From contig JAZNPK010000024.1 of NCBI GenBank assembly GCA_045589595.1, forward strand, positions 1 through 64,000: 64,000 nt of DNA. Reading direction: 5' to 3'. Below the pieces are notes generated by a model. It was given only the letters and a program-made list of their open reading frames with translations. It searched no databases and was not told where the DNA came from. This document shows positions 15,968 to 24,379 of the stretch, piece after piece (the stretch's first letter is position 1; every line of letters begins with the position of its first letter). The position numbers and the translations under genes were made by a program. The stretch comes from SIG77 sp045589595. Its GTDB lineage: Bacteria; Verrucomicrobiota; Lentisphaeria; Victivallales; UBA1829.

Positions 15968-17101
15968 TTACAGGTCAGGGAGGGCGAGAAGATTTTCATC
16001 GTCCTCAGCATACCGGTCAAGCATATAGGCGTTGTCCGCCTCAAACTTCAGCCATACACCGTCTTTCCACTTGATGCTGCGTTCGTCAAGCGCATAGCCG
16101 TAGTGCTGTTTGACAACAGAAATACGCCAATCCTGAACGCGCACCCAGTAGCGGGTATGAGCCCCCAGATAGATCACTTCCTCCACTTCGCCGTGCAGGA
16201 TGTTTGTGTTTGCATTGGTCTTTTCCGGTTTGTTCAGTGAGATCATGAACTTTTCCGGACGGATACTCACATGGACCTTTTTGCCCACTTGAACTTTTTT
16301 GTCGTTGTAAAGGCGCAGCGACGGAAAATCTTCGATCGCCAGATCACAATAATCACCATTGACCGCAGAGACCGTACCTTCAAAAAAGTTGGTGTCGCCG
16401 ATGAACGCTGCCACAAAACTGGTGCGCGGTGCTTCGTAAAGCTGGGGCGGTGTGCCGATCTGTTCCACTTTGCCCGCACGGAGAACCGCGATATGGTCAC
16501 TGATACTCATGGCTTCCTGCTGGTCATGGGTCACAAAAATAAAGGTGATGCCCACATCATCATGAAGGGTGTCCAGATCGATCAGCATACGCTGACGCAG
16601 TTTCAGGTCAAGTGCCGCCAGCGGTTCGTCCAGCAGCAGGATCTTCGGTTTGTTCACAAGTGCGCGGGCAATGGCAACACGCTGACGCTGTCCGCCGCTC
16701 AACTGGGCAGGTTTCCGGTTTTCAAAACCAGTCAACTGGACCAGTTCCAGATATTTCTGGACTTCGTCCGGGATCTGCTTTGCCGGGAAACCGGTGGCTT
16801 TCAAGCCGAACGCCACATTGTTCCAGACTGTCATGTGGGGAAACAGCGCGTAGTTCTGAAAGACTGTCCGCACCGCCCGCTGATTGGCAGGCTGGTCCGT
16901 AATGTCCACGCCATCCAGAATGACCCGTCCGGAATCCGGCTGCTCAAAACCGCCGCAGATCCGCAGCAGCGTGGTTTTACCGCAACCGCTCGGTCCCAAC
17001 AGCGAAAAAACTTCACCCCCGTTGATGGAGAGCGAAACATTGTCCAGCACGGTGTTCTGACCGTACCGTTTTGTGATGTTTTCAAAACGCAGGATTTCCA
17101 T
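15968..17101 (-). CDS. potA: Spermidine/putrescine ABC transporter ATP-binding protein
   Basis: A 377-residue ATPase with Walker A GPSGCGKTT, Q-loop FQNYALFPHM, signature LSGGQRQRVAIARAL, Walker B ILLLDEPLAALD and switch His in FVTHDQQEAMS. A C-terminal TOBE-type regulatory domain covers about residues 240-377. The start at 17101 gives the normal PotA N-terminus MEILRFENITKRYG; a longer frame from 17185 has no support. It energises PotBC and is the promoter-proximal gene. Upstream I see TATATT at 17152-17157 on the minus strand but no -35 box at proper spacing, so the operon promoter is uncertain. Confidence 0.93.
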   Translation of the reverse strand: MEILRFENITKRYGQNTVLDNVSLSINGGEVFSLLGPSGCGKTTLLRICGGFEQPDSGRVILDGVDITDQPANQRAVRTVFQNYALFPHMTVWNNVAFGLKATGFPAKQIPDEVQKYLELVQLTGFENRKPAQLSGGQRQRVAIARALVNKPKILLLDEPLAALDLKLRQRMLIDLDTLHDDVGITFIFVTHDQQEAMSISDHIAVLRAGKVEQIGTPPQLYEAPRTSFVAAFIGDTNFFEGTVSAVNGDYCDLAIEDFPSLRLYNDKKVQVGKKVHVSIRPEKFMISLNKPEKTNANTNILHGEVEEVIYLGAHTRYWVRVQDWRISVVKQHYGYALDERSIKWKDGVWLKFEADNAYMLDRYAEDDENLLALPDL

Positions 17102-17231
17102 TGTCCCCGGACACTTCCTTCCGTTAAAAAGCCCATGTACAGAAAGTCGAAAATATACAATAACATCAAAAGCATTTTTTTTCAAATATCAAGCGGGGAA
17201 ATTATCAAAAAATTGATGACTTTTTTTCTGC

Positions 17232-17376
17232 CCCGGCAGGACACGGCGCGATCCTCAGCGTCAGAGGCGGCGGCACCGCCTCTGACGCTGTCCTTTTCCG
17301 CCGGAAAAAAGCCGGCGCTTTTTCCGGCGGAAAAGAAAGCCCGGCAGGGCTTCGGATCGCGCCGTGTCCTGCCGGG
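17232..17376. terminator. Three-hairpin (cloverleaf-like) element filling a 305-bp gap
   Basis: The outer stem is about 23 bp (17232-17254 with 17354-17376). Arm 1 is a 15-bp perfect stem (17256-17270 with 17276-17290). Arm 2 is a 17-bp stem (17293-17309 with 17319-17335) containing T- and A-rich tracts. Arm 3 is a short GCCC/GGGC stem (17339-17350). It lies just downstream of the DUF4838 gene (minus strand) and upstream of potA. Nothing else recognisable is in 17102-17406 except a possible -10 box. Confidence 0.8.
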
Positions 17377-17406
17377 CCTTATCTGTGATTTGATCAGATC
17401 AGAAGA

Positions 17407-20187
17407 TCACTTCCGGGATTTTTTTCTTCTCTCGGTTTTCTTTTTCTTCAGATTTTTTCTGTCCTTTTTCTTGTCGTCGTCATTGTCCTTGACGGCGGGG
17501 GCAGGGGCGTGTGTCCCGTCCATACCGGAAAGGAGTTCATCTCTGTTGGCGAGGACGTTTGCCATCAGCCCGGGTTTGGAGAGCCAGAGTTCCAGAGACG
17601 ATGCCAGAACGATGCCTTTGCCGTAGGGACGCACGGCGATATAGGGGACTGCCGGCGGATTTTCTCCGCCCTGTTCGGGCATGGTTGCCAGAACTCTCCA
17701 TGCTTCCGGCTGAGCGAATTCCATGAAATAAGCCGGGGTATAGCCGCGTTTGAGGCCGTTTGTCAGCTTATTCGGGGACTTCTGCCAGTCTCCGGGATAA
17801 ACATCGATGGAATGGCGTTCGGAAAGGATCGAACTCTTGACCCCGCGGATGGTGATCTTGAATGACGGATCATTCAGTATCCTGTCCAGCTGCGGTGAGG
17901 AGTATGCGCCCACATAGAGCAACGCGCCGTTTTTGACCTGTTCGCGGAGGAACTCCCACTGTGCTTCGGGCAGAGGATTATCTTTCCTGGTCGGGTTGAT
18001 CAGAGCATACGCCTGCTGTTTCGGCAATGTTGTCAGATCGGTGCCGGGTTCTGCAAAGGAAGGCATCCAGCCGTTATCGACAAAGTCTTTTCTGATCTTG
18101 GGAAAGTAGTTTACATCGCGACTGTGTGTACCGGTCCACCAGAGGACCTTGACGCCGCCGCCGTTGATGGTGAGGAACTGCAGCACAGCCGGTTCCTTAT
18201 CGGCTTCGGGCCATGTCTTGCCATCAACGGTGAAACGGATGAACCATTTTGACGGACTGTCTGCCAGATTCAGATTCTTGAAGGGGATCACAGCCTTACC
18301 GTCCTTAAACGTCCAATCGACTTTCCAGCCCCGTTCCACAACGCCCACAGTGGAGCGGCGGTATGTGGCCTGTTTGCCGTTTTTCTCAACGCCGAAGAAC
18401 CATGTTTCGCCACCGAATCCGGCACAGAATTCAAGGGTGAACGGTTTGCTCAAGCCGTTAATGGTGAGGGCGTCTTCCGTCCAGTATGCACTGATGCCGG
18501 GCAGTTTTTCAAATTCGCCGCCGTTGGGTGTTTCGGCTTCGTCTTTGAGTTTGGGGATCGTGACGTTTTCTCCGCCGGAGAGGAATTTGAGCCACTGACT
18601 GAACAGAAGTTTATCAAATTCAAGAGCTTCGCATTTTTGACCGCCGAGTGCTTTATCGGCTTCGAGGAACAGTTCCGCCACTTTCTTTTTGACTTCCGGC
18701 GTGACGAGTTTCGGCGCAATGGGAAGACAGTTGCCGAGAATACCGAAATGGATATCCAGAGTGTTCCACTGTTTGTCCAGAAGCGTGAAATATTCATACA
18801 TCGGTTTTGCGGCTTTGCCGTAAGCCAGTTCGCACCATTCTTTGATGAGATCTTCTACTTTGCGGGTGTGATCCCACATAAGCTGGGCATAGATGTAAAG
18901 CGCCAGACGGTCTTTGTAGTGCGTCTGGTATTCAGGACCGTTCCGGGGGCTGAGACCGACTTCCGTGATCAGAGCGACCTGCTTCAGATCAACCGTCTTT
19001 TTCATGGTGTCCGCGATCACAGAATAGAACGGCGTGAAGGGCTGTCCACTGCCGCTGAACATATCAAATTCATATCCGTAATCCCCCATCACGACACCGG
19101 TCGCGCTCCAGTCTTTCATTGCCTGATAGACTTTTGCATTTTTGGGGCAGTTGGGATCGTTGTATTTATGGATATTGCATCTGGGATAGGAAGCATATTC
19201 CACAAAGATCGAGTTTCTGACTTTGTTTTTCGGGACTGCGATATAGCCCTGATAGGCGATCGTGGCAAATTTGACATGGGGGAACTTTTCTTTCAGCCGG
19301 TCCGTCAGGCGGTTGTAGAAATCGAACCAGGAGGTGGATGTGCCTTTTTCCTTGCACTTCACGCACTGACAGTATTCCTGATTGTCAGAGGGGAAGATAC
19401 TCAGGATCTGCAGATCATTATGTTTTTCCAGCAGATGGACGAATTCTTCATAGATCAGCTGGTCCACATCCGAATTGTTCAGGCAGACCTGACTGGTGTA
19501 GCGCCGTCCGTTGATCTCTGCAAAATATTCCGGATGTTCCTCAACGGAAACAGAGGGAAGATGCACGTTGTGGGACGACCACATCCGGATGTAACGGACA
19601 TCATCTTTGAAGCTGGTCCCGTGACGGTGGATGTTGATGAAGTTGCGCACCATCCAGTCGCGGAAATCGTTCACCTTGTACCAGTCACCGCACATGTGGA
19701 AACCACGGTAGCGGATGGACGGCACAAAACGGATGTTCAGATCGGCGGGGACCTGATAACTGTCGCGTTGCGGAATGAATTCCCCGTCTTCTCCGGGCCA
19801 GAGCCAACGGGCACCGAGTTCCTTCTGGAGAAAGTAGTAAACCGCATGGATCGTAGCAATGGGGGACCCGCCGGAGAACTGAACTTTTTCCCCGTCGTAG
19901 ATGATGGAGATCTCTTCTTCCTTCAGTTTGGAATCCACACCGAGACAGAGTGTCACCAGATTGGCATTATCTGCGCCATCCAGTTTCTTGGCTCTGGATA
20001 CGATTTTCAGTGTACGGATCAGTTCTTTTGCTGCATAACGGATCGTGGGATCGTCCAGGTCTTCCTGGGTGCGGCAGGTTACTTTCCAGAGGGCATCCCC
20101 GTTCTGGAACAGATACGGTCCTTTTGCTGCCGCATAACTGACAGTTGTCAGCAGCAGCACCGCCAGTGTGAGAAGAAACTTCCTCAT
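17407..20187 (-). CDS. Exported DUF4838 glycosidase-like protein with a Lys/Arg-rich tail
   Basis: A 926-residue protein with a Sec signal peptide MRKFLLTLAVLLLTTVSYA. Residues 20-150 resemble the alpha-glucuronidase-type N-terminal domain seen ahead of DUF4838. DUF4838 (PF16126) follows, with FFLQKELGARWLWPG-like and SIFPSDNQEYCQC segments. The C-terminal 250 residues include a galactose-binding-like or carbohydrate-binding-like part. The last 25 residues are DDDKKK, then almost only Lys and Arg. DUF4838 proteins are abundant in Lentisphaerae and Planctomycetes and sit near polysaccharide-degrading enzymes; activity is unproven. AAGGAGA lies 9 bases before the ATG. It follows the DUF4091 gene by 29 bp as one operon. 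Confidence 0.8.
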   Translation of the reverse strand: MRKFLLTLAVLLLTTVSYAAAKGPYLFQNGDALWKVTCRTQEDLDDPTIRYAAKELIRTLKIVSRAKKLDGADNANLVTLCLGVDSKLKEEEISIIYDGEKVQFSGGSPIATIHAVYYFLQKELGARWLWPGEDGEFIPQRDSYQVPADLNIRFVPSIRYRGFHMCGDWYKVNDFRDWMVRNFINIHRHGTSFKDDVRYIRMWSSHNVHLPSVSVEEHPEYFAEINGRRYTSQVCLNNSDVDQLIYEEFVHLLEKHNDLQILSIFPSDNQEYCQCVKCKEKGTSTSWFDFYNRLTDRLKEKFPHVKFATIAYQGYIAVPKNKVRNSIFVEYASYPRCNIHKYNDPNCPKNAKVYQAMKDWSATGVVMGDYGYEFDMFSGSGQPFTPFYSVIADTMKKTVDLKQVALITEVGLSPRNGPEYQTHYKDRLALYIYAQLMWDHTRKVEDLIKEWCELAYGKAAKPMYEYFTLLDKQWNTLDIHFGILGNCLPIAPKLVTPEVKKKVAELFLEADKALGGQKCEALEFDKLLFSQWLKFLSGGENVTIPKLKDEAETPNGGEFEKLPGISAYWTEDALTINGLSKPFTLEFCAGFGGETWFFGVEKNGKQATYRRSTVGVVERGWKVDWTFKDGKAVIPFKNLNLADSPSKWFIRFTVDGKTWPEADKEPAVLQFLTINGGGVKVLWWTGTHSRDVNYFPKIRKDFVDNGWMPSFAEPGTDLTTLPKQQAYALINPTRKDNPLPEAQWEFLREQVKNGALLYVGAYSSPQLDRILNDPSFKITIRGVKSSILSERHSIDVYPGDWQKSPNKLTNGLKRGYTPAYFMEFAQPEAWRVLATMPEQGGENPPAVPYIAVRPYGKGIVLASSLELWLSKPGLMANVLANRDELLSGMDGTHAPAPAVKDNDDDKKKDRKNLKKKKTERRKKSRK

Positions 20188-20216
20188 GTGTGTTCTGTCT
20201 CCTTATGTGTTGTTGC

Positions 20217-21878
20217 TTATATATTCTTCTTGATCAGGTCGTTGATCTTCTTGCGGAGTTTCAACATCGTTTCTTCGCCGCGGGGATAGGCTTTCATCGT
20301 CATTCTGCCGTCCGGGGAAAGTTTGTCCAGCATGGCAACGATTTTTTCTCTGCCGATCAGATTTTCCAGCAGACGCAATGCGCGGAGATCCTGGATCCCT
20401 TCAAAAAACACTTCGGAGTGAATGGATTCCACCGGATTGCCGTCCTTGCCCGGATAAACCATAAAGCCGTCACCGGCGGGGAAGGTATAATCGGAACTGG
20501 GATCATTGAACACGTCCACCGGATAGAGGGAGTGGACGCTGTACCAGAAATTGAAGCCCCACTGCAGGAACCCTGCAATGTCGTAACGGTAAAGCAGATA
20601 CCCCAGAATACGGTTCCGGGAGGAGGGCATATACAGGAAACGGTTGCTGACCTGATTGACTTGTCCGCAGCAGTAGTAAGTCCACAGCGGTTTCACGCCC
20701 GCTTCCACAAAGGGTTCGATATGATCTTCCGCGGGGATCGGCGTGCTGACAAGCCCGGATTTGTAAAATTCGATATTGGAAAGTGCATCACAGATCTTGA
20801 AGCCTTCCGTATGTTTCCGCAGCAGGGTAACGGCTTTCTTATACATCTCCATGTGGTCGATATGGGGTTCATCGGAACAATGGAAATAGGTGCAGTCCTG
20901 CATTTTTCTTTTCTTCAGGAACTTGACCAGTTCCGGCAGAAATGCGTTCAGGAACCCGGCGTATTTTTTGGAATCGGACGCCACATCCCAGCCGAAGATC
21001 CGTTTTTCCACGCCGTTCACATCCGCCACGATTTTCGGACAGAACTTTGCGCCCCACTGGGTGAACAGGTGGGAGATCTCGAAATATTTGATGCCGTGTT
21101 TCTTTGCCAGTTTGATCCAGCGGTCAAGCTGCGTAAAATCAAATTTGTATTTTCCGCCTTTTTCCACTTTGACTTTGATCAGCTGAGTCGTGGGGCGTTC
21201 CCCGCCGACAGCTGTATCCAGCGGCGGTGTGAAGACCGGCGTGAGCAGCATATTGCTGCCGTGTTCTGCAAAACTTTTGAAATATTTGTCAAGCAAAGCC
21301 CAGTGTTCTTCACTGAAAACCGGAACATTGTACTGAACTGCGATACAGTCCGCATGGAACCAGTGGGTCACGATCAGTTCCTGTTCCGGCAGAACGGCAT
21401 CCAGCACTTCCAGTGTGAATGTTTCCCGTCCGACCGTGACCTCGCCGTCCGGATTCTGTTTGACGATCAGGGGCGTGATCTCATATTTGCCCGGCTTGCA
21501 GTTTTTGGGGATGTCCACCGTGACCCAGATGGTACGCCACTGATTGGGCGCGATCCGGAAATTTTTACCGTTGCAGTCATAGAGAACATCCGGGAAGAGC
21601 CCCGGCTCTTTGCTCAGCACGTCATCGTCAAAGAAGTAGGAGGCGTGTTTGACGGGTGTCGGTTCCACACGGCGGAGAAAAATATTTTTCTTCAGCGGCG
21701 ATTCCACATCAACAGAGATCTCTCCGCCCCAGTCTTTCGCAAACTTGTAAGCAAGCTGGAAACTGAAGCGTTCTCCGCGCAGGACGGAGGCACTTTTGAA
21801 TTTCGGATGGGACGACACATCTTCATTGTGGAAGATCTTGGCAAGTGAACTGACGAGGCGTGTTTCAACGTTGCTCAT
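20217..21878 (-). CDS. DUF4091 domain protein, glycoside-hydrolase-like
   Basis: A 553-residue protein whose middle and C-terminal parts match DUF4091 (PF13320), a TIM-barrel glycosidase-like family. Notable segments are FHCSDEPHIDHMEMYKKA near residue 330, WTYYCCGQV near 400, LGYLLYRYDIAGFLQWGFNFW near 425 and YPGKDGNPVESIHSE. In the family the Asp/Glu residues of SDEP are likely active-site residues. There is no signal peptide, so it appears cytoplasmic, unlike its DUF4838 partner. The start at 21878 has GGAGAA ahead; a 40-residue longer frame runs past the predicted promoter and is rejected. It is the first gene of a two-gene carbohydrate operon. Substrate unknown. Confidence 0.82.
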   Translation of the reverse strand: MSNVETRLVSSLAKIFHNEDVSSHPKFKSASVLRGERFSFQLAYKFAKDWGGEISVDVESPLKKNIFLRRVEPTPVKHASYFFDDDVLSKEPGLFPDVLYDCNGKNFRIAPNQWRTIWVTVDIPKNCKPGKYEITPLIVKQNPDGEVTVGRETFTLEVLDAVLPEQELIVTHWFHADCIAVQYNVPVFSEEHWALLDKYFKSFAEHGSNMLLTPVFTPPLDTAVGGERPTTQLIKVKVEKGGKYKFDFTQLDRWIKLAKKHGIKYFEISHLFTQWGAKFCPKIVADVNGVEKRIFGWDVASDSKKYAGFLNAFLPELVKFLKKRKMQDCTYFHCSDEPHIDHMEMYKKAVTLLRKHTEGFKICDALSNIEFYKSGLVSTPIPAEDHIEPFVEAGVKPLWTYYCCGQVNQVSNRFLYMPSSRNRILGYLLYRYDIAGFLQWGFNFWYSVHSLYPVDVFNDPSSDYTFPAGDGFMVYPGKDGNPVESIHSEVFFEGIQDLRALRLLENLIGREKIVAMLDKLSPDGRMTMKAYPRGEETMLKLRKKINDLIKKNI

Positions 21879-21957
21879 GCTCTTGGTTCTCCAAATTATC
21901 TGTTGGTATTTGTTGTATGGTAATTTTTTGCCGTGAACGGCAGAGCCGTCTGACCGT

Positions 21958-21986
21958 AATATGGCACATCTGCTGTCTGTTTTCAA
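21958..21986 (-). promoter_or_regulatory. Predicted promoter of the DUF4091-DUF4838 operon
   Basis: Minus strand: TTGAAA (21981-21986), 17 bp, CATATT (21958-21963). Confidence 0.5.
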
Positions 21987-22029
21987 TCCCGCCCGCAATA
22001 AAAAAACATGAAAATAATGTAAATTTTGC

Positions 22030-22058
22030 TTGAAAACGGCAGAAAACCGTATTAGAAT
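22030..22058 (+). promoter_or_regulatory. Predicted promoter of the alcohol dehydrogenase gene
   Basis: TTGAAA (22030-22035), 17 bp, TAGAAT (22053-22058). Confidence 0.6.
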
Positions 22059-22115
22059 ATGGAAGACGACCTTTTTTTATTACACAAATCAAACATTAAA
22101 CACATGGAGAGAATC

Positions 22116-23234
22116 ATGTCATTCGAGATCCCCAAAACAGCAAAGGCGGCGGTTCTTGTCGAACCGGGTAAATTTGAGATCCGTGAATATCCCATCCCCG
22201 AAATCGGTGATGATGAAATGCTCGTCAAAGTCGAAGGCTGCGGCGTCTGCGGTACCGATGGTCACGAATACAAACGGGACCCCTTCGGTCTCTGCCCCAC
22301 CGTCCTCGGTCATGAAGGTTCCGGTATCGTTGTCAAAATGGGCAAAAATATCAAGACCGACTTCACCGGCGCACCGCTGAATATCGGCGATATGATCGTT
22401 ACCTGCATCATCCCCTGCGGCGAATGTAATGCCTGCCGCAATACGCCGGAACGCACCAATCTCTGCGAAAAATCCGGTATCTACGGTCTGAATCCGGATG
22501 ATGATATCCACTTCAACGGCTATTTCGCCGAATATCTCGTGATCCGCAAAAACTCCACCGTGTTCAAAGTCAACGGTATGACCCTCGATCAGCGTATGCT
22601 CGTTGAACCCGCAGCTGTTGCGATCCACGCTGTGGAACGCGCCAAACTGACCGGTCTGCTCCGTTTCGATACCAAAGTTCTCGTTCAGGGCTGCGGTCCC
22701 ATCGGTTTGATGGTCATGGCTGTTCTCCGTACACTCGGTATCGAAAATATCATCGCAGTGGACGGCAACGACAACCGTCTGGAATTTGCCAAACGCTTCG
22801 GCGCGACCCATACCTTCAACTTCATGAACTACAAGAGCTTCGATGATCAGCTCGCTGACATCAAAGCCGTTACCGATGGTCTCGGCGCTGAATTCCTCAT
22901 CCAGTGCACCGGCGTGGCTGCTGCCGCAAAGAACGCATGGAAGATGGTCCGTCGCGGCGGCGGTATGTGCGAAGTCGGTTTCTTCATGGACGGCGGCGAA
23001 TGTGCCATCAACCACCACTACGATATCTGCAACAAGGAAATCGCTCTGGTCGGTTCCTGGGTCTATACGCCCCAGAATTATCCCACGACGTTCGCGTTCC
23101 TCCAGCGCGCCAAAGGTATCGGTCTGCCCGTGGAAGAACTCGTTACCCATCACTACCCCCTGTCCAAGATCCAGGAAGCTCTGGAAACAAACGTCCAGAT
23201 GAAGGGTATCAAAGTCGCTGTGGTCGTTGAATAA
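22116..23234 (+). CDS. Zinc-dependent medium-chain alcohol/polyol dehydrogenase
   Basis: A 372-residue MDR-family oxidoreductase. The catalytic zinc site is formed by Cys45 in GVCGTDGHE and by His66-Glu67 in LGHEGSG. A structural zinc site has Cys101, Cys104, Cys107 and Cys117. The Rossmann fold has VQGCGPIGLMVMAVLR near residue 195. The enzyme should oxidise an alcohol or sugar alcohol with NAD(P)+ in the cytoplasm. GGAGAG lies 6 bases before the ATG at 22116; a frame beginning at 22059 would overlap the promoter. It is a single-gene unit with a strong promoter and ends at a cloverleaf-like terminator. Substrate (polyol, threonine, glycerol or other) is not determined. Confidence 0.88.
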   Translation: MSFEIPKTAKAAVLVEPGKFEIREYPIPEIGDDEMLVKVEGCGVCGTDGHEYKRDPFGLCPTVLGHEGSGIVVKMGKNIKTDFTGAPLNIGDMIVTCIIPCGECNACRNTPERTNLCEKSGIYGLNPDDDIHFNGYFAEYLVIRKNSTVFKVNGMTLDQRMLVEPAAVAIHAVERAKLTGLLRFDTKVLVQGCGPIGLMVMAVLRTLGIENIIAVDGNDNRLEFAKRFGATHTFNFMNYKSFDDQLADIKAVTDGLGAEFLIQCTGVAAAAKNAWKMVRRGGGMCEVGFFMDGGECAINHHYDICNKEIALVGSWVYTPQNYPTTFAFLQRAKGIGLPVEELVTHHYPLSKIQEALETNVQMKGIKVAVVVE

Positions 23235-23262
23235 CATTCAACACGCACCGGCGTATCCGTAA

Positions 23263-23409
23263 GCCCCCGCCCGGGGGCGCGATCCTAACCCGTTTTTTTC
23301 GCCTTCGCGGAAAAAAACGGGTTTTCCGCTTTTTGCGCGTGCTGCAGCACGCGCGAAAAGGCGGCGCCGGCGGCATGCTGTGCAGCCGCCGGGGATCGCG
23401 CCCCGGGCG
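23263..23409. terminator. Three-hairpin (cloverleaf-like) terminator element
   Basis: The outer stem pairs 23268-23285 with 23393-23409 and has one bulged base. Arm 1 pairs 23287-23299, ending in seven T, with 23311-23323, beginning with seven A. Arm 2 (23327-23363) contains the palindrome CGCGTGCTGCAGCACGCG. Arm 3 pairs 23368-23375 with 23385-23392. It lies after the alcohol dehydrogenase gene, before the next promoter; the rest of the 293-bp gap holds only that promoter. Confidence 0.78.
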
Positions 23410-23450
23410 TACACGCATCTGTTTCCGGCAGTATTTTTCCGGTATCCGTC

Positions 23451-23478
23451 TTGAAAACGGTTGAAGCTGTGCTATTGT
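23451..23478 (+). promoter_or_regulatory. Predicted promoter of the esterase-SDR operon
   Basis: TTGAAA (23451-23456), 16 bp, TATTGT (23473-23478). Confidence 0.58.
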
Positions 23479-23527
23479 TTACCGGAGTTTTTTTATTTTC
23501 AACAAACGATCGGAGAATTTTTTCATT

Positions 23528-24376
23528 ATGAGAAAAGAGAACAGCATTGATCTTTTTGAGGGACATTCTTTTTTAACGCCTTACACCCTTGACGGCGTCC
23601 GCCCGACGATCCTTGTGATCCCCGGCGGCGGTTACGTAAATGTTTGTGAACGGACGGAAGGCGAAGCGATTGCCCGCCGTTTCAATGAACTTGGTTTTCA
23701 CGCATTTGTTCTGGAGTACCGTGTTGCTCCGCACCGTTTCCCCGAACCGCAGCAGGATGCCATGCGTGCGTTGCGGCTGATCCGTTACCGTGCCGCAGAA
23801 TGGGGCGTGATCACGGACCGGATCGCGGTTTGCGGATTTTCTGCAGGCGGACATCTTGCCGGGTGTATGGGGACGATCACTGCCCATGTGCCGTCGGTGT
23901 TTCAGGATGAGATCGATGCCATGCGCGGCGATGCGGATGCCATGATCCTTTCCTATGCTGTTCTGAGTTTTGCACCGTGGAGTCACGCAGGCACCCGGAT
24001 CAATCTCTGCGGTGATGATGCGGCTCTGACTGCGCTCTGCAATCTGCCGGATCAGGTTGGCGCACACACGCCTCCGGCTTTCATCTGGCATACGTTTGAA
24101 GATTCTGCGGTGCCGTATCAGAATGCCATCGATTTCGCTGTTGCCATGCGCCGTGCGGACCGCCCCTGCGAACTTCACATTTTCCCTCACGGCGACCACG
24201 GCACGCTGCTGGGACTGGATACCCCGGATATTTCAAAATGGCAGGAGCTTGCCGCATCGTTCATCCTTACACAATGGGATATCCGGGACAGCGGGCGCGA
24301 CAACATCATCTGTGAAAAGTACGGCTACACCCGCCAGAGTGAACTGCAGATCAAATACGGTTACAAATCGGAGTGA
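23528..24376 (+). CDS. Alpha/beta hydrolase, esterase/acetylxylan-esterase-like
   Basis: A 282-residue cytoplasmic hydrolase of the alpha/beta-hydrolase fold (Dienelactone_hydrolase/BD-FAE-like subgroup). The oxyanion loop is PGGGY at 32-36. The nucleophile elbow GFSAGG places Ser105, and the acid/His end of the triad lies in the segment with FPHGDHG near residue 222. Such enzymes remove acetyl or feruloyl groups from sugars. GGAGAA lies about 11 bases before the ATG. It is the first gene of a two-gene unit with an SDR enzyme 3 bp after its stop, and the carbohydrate neighbours support de-esterification of sugar substrates. Exact ester unknown. Confidence 0.82.
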   Translation: MRKENSIDLFEGHSFLTPYTLDGVRPTILVIPGGGYVNVCERTEGEAIARRFNELGFHAFVLEYRVAPHRFPEPQQDAMRALRLIRYRAAEWGVITDRIAVCGFSAGGHLAGCMGTITAHVPSVFQDEIDAMRGDADAMILSYAVLSFAPWSHAGTRINLCGDDAALTALCNLPDQVGAHTPPAFIWHTFEDSAVPYQNAIDFAVAMRRADRPCELHIFPHGDHGTLLGLDTPDISKWQELAASFILTQWDIRDSGRDNIICEKYGYTRQSELQIKYGYKSE

Positions 24377-24379
24377 ACA

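Noticed and set aside
13202..17101. Iron or thiamine transporter instead of a polyamine transporter
   Set aside because: The RIYNWGDYL start and the PotB/PotC segments are specific to PotABCD.
17152..17185. Promoter of the potABCD operon
   Set aside because: A TATATT is present on the minus strand, but the nearest TTGAAA is 22 bp away, so no proper promoter could be assigned.
18637..21848. Two plus-strand open frames of about 550 codons
   Set aside because: They lie antisense to the DUF4838 and DUF4091 genes and share the same His/Phe/Asp-rich shadow composition.
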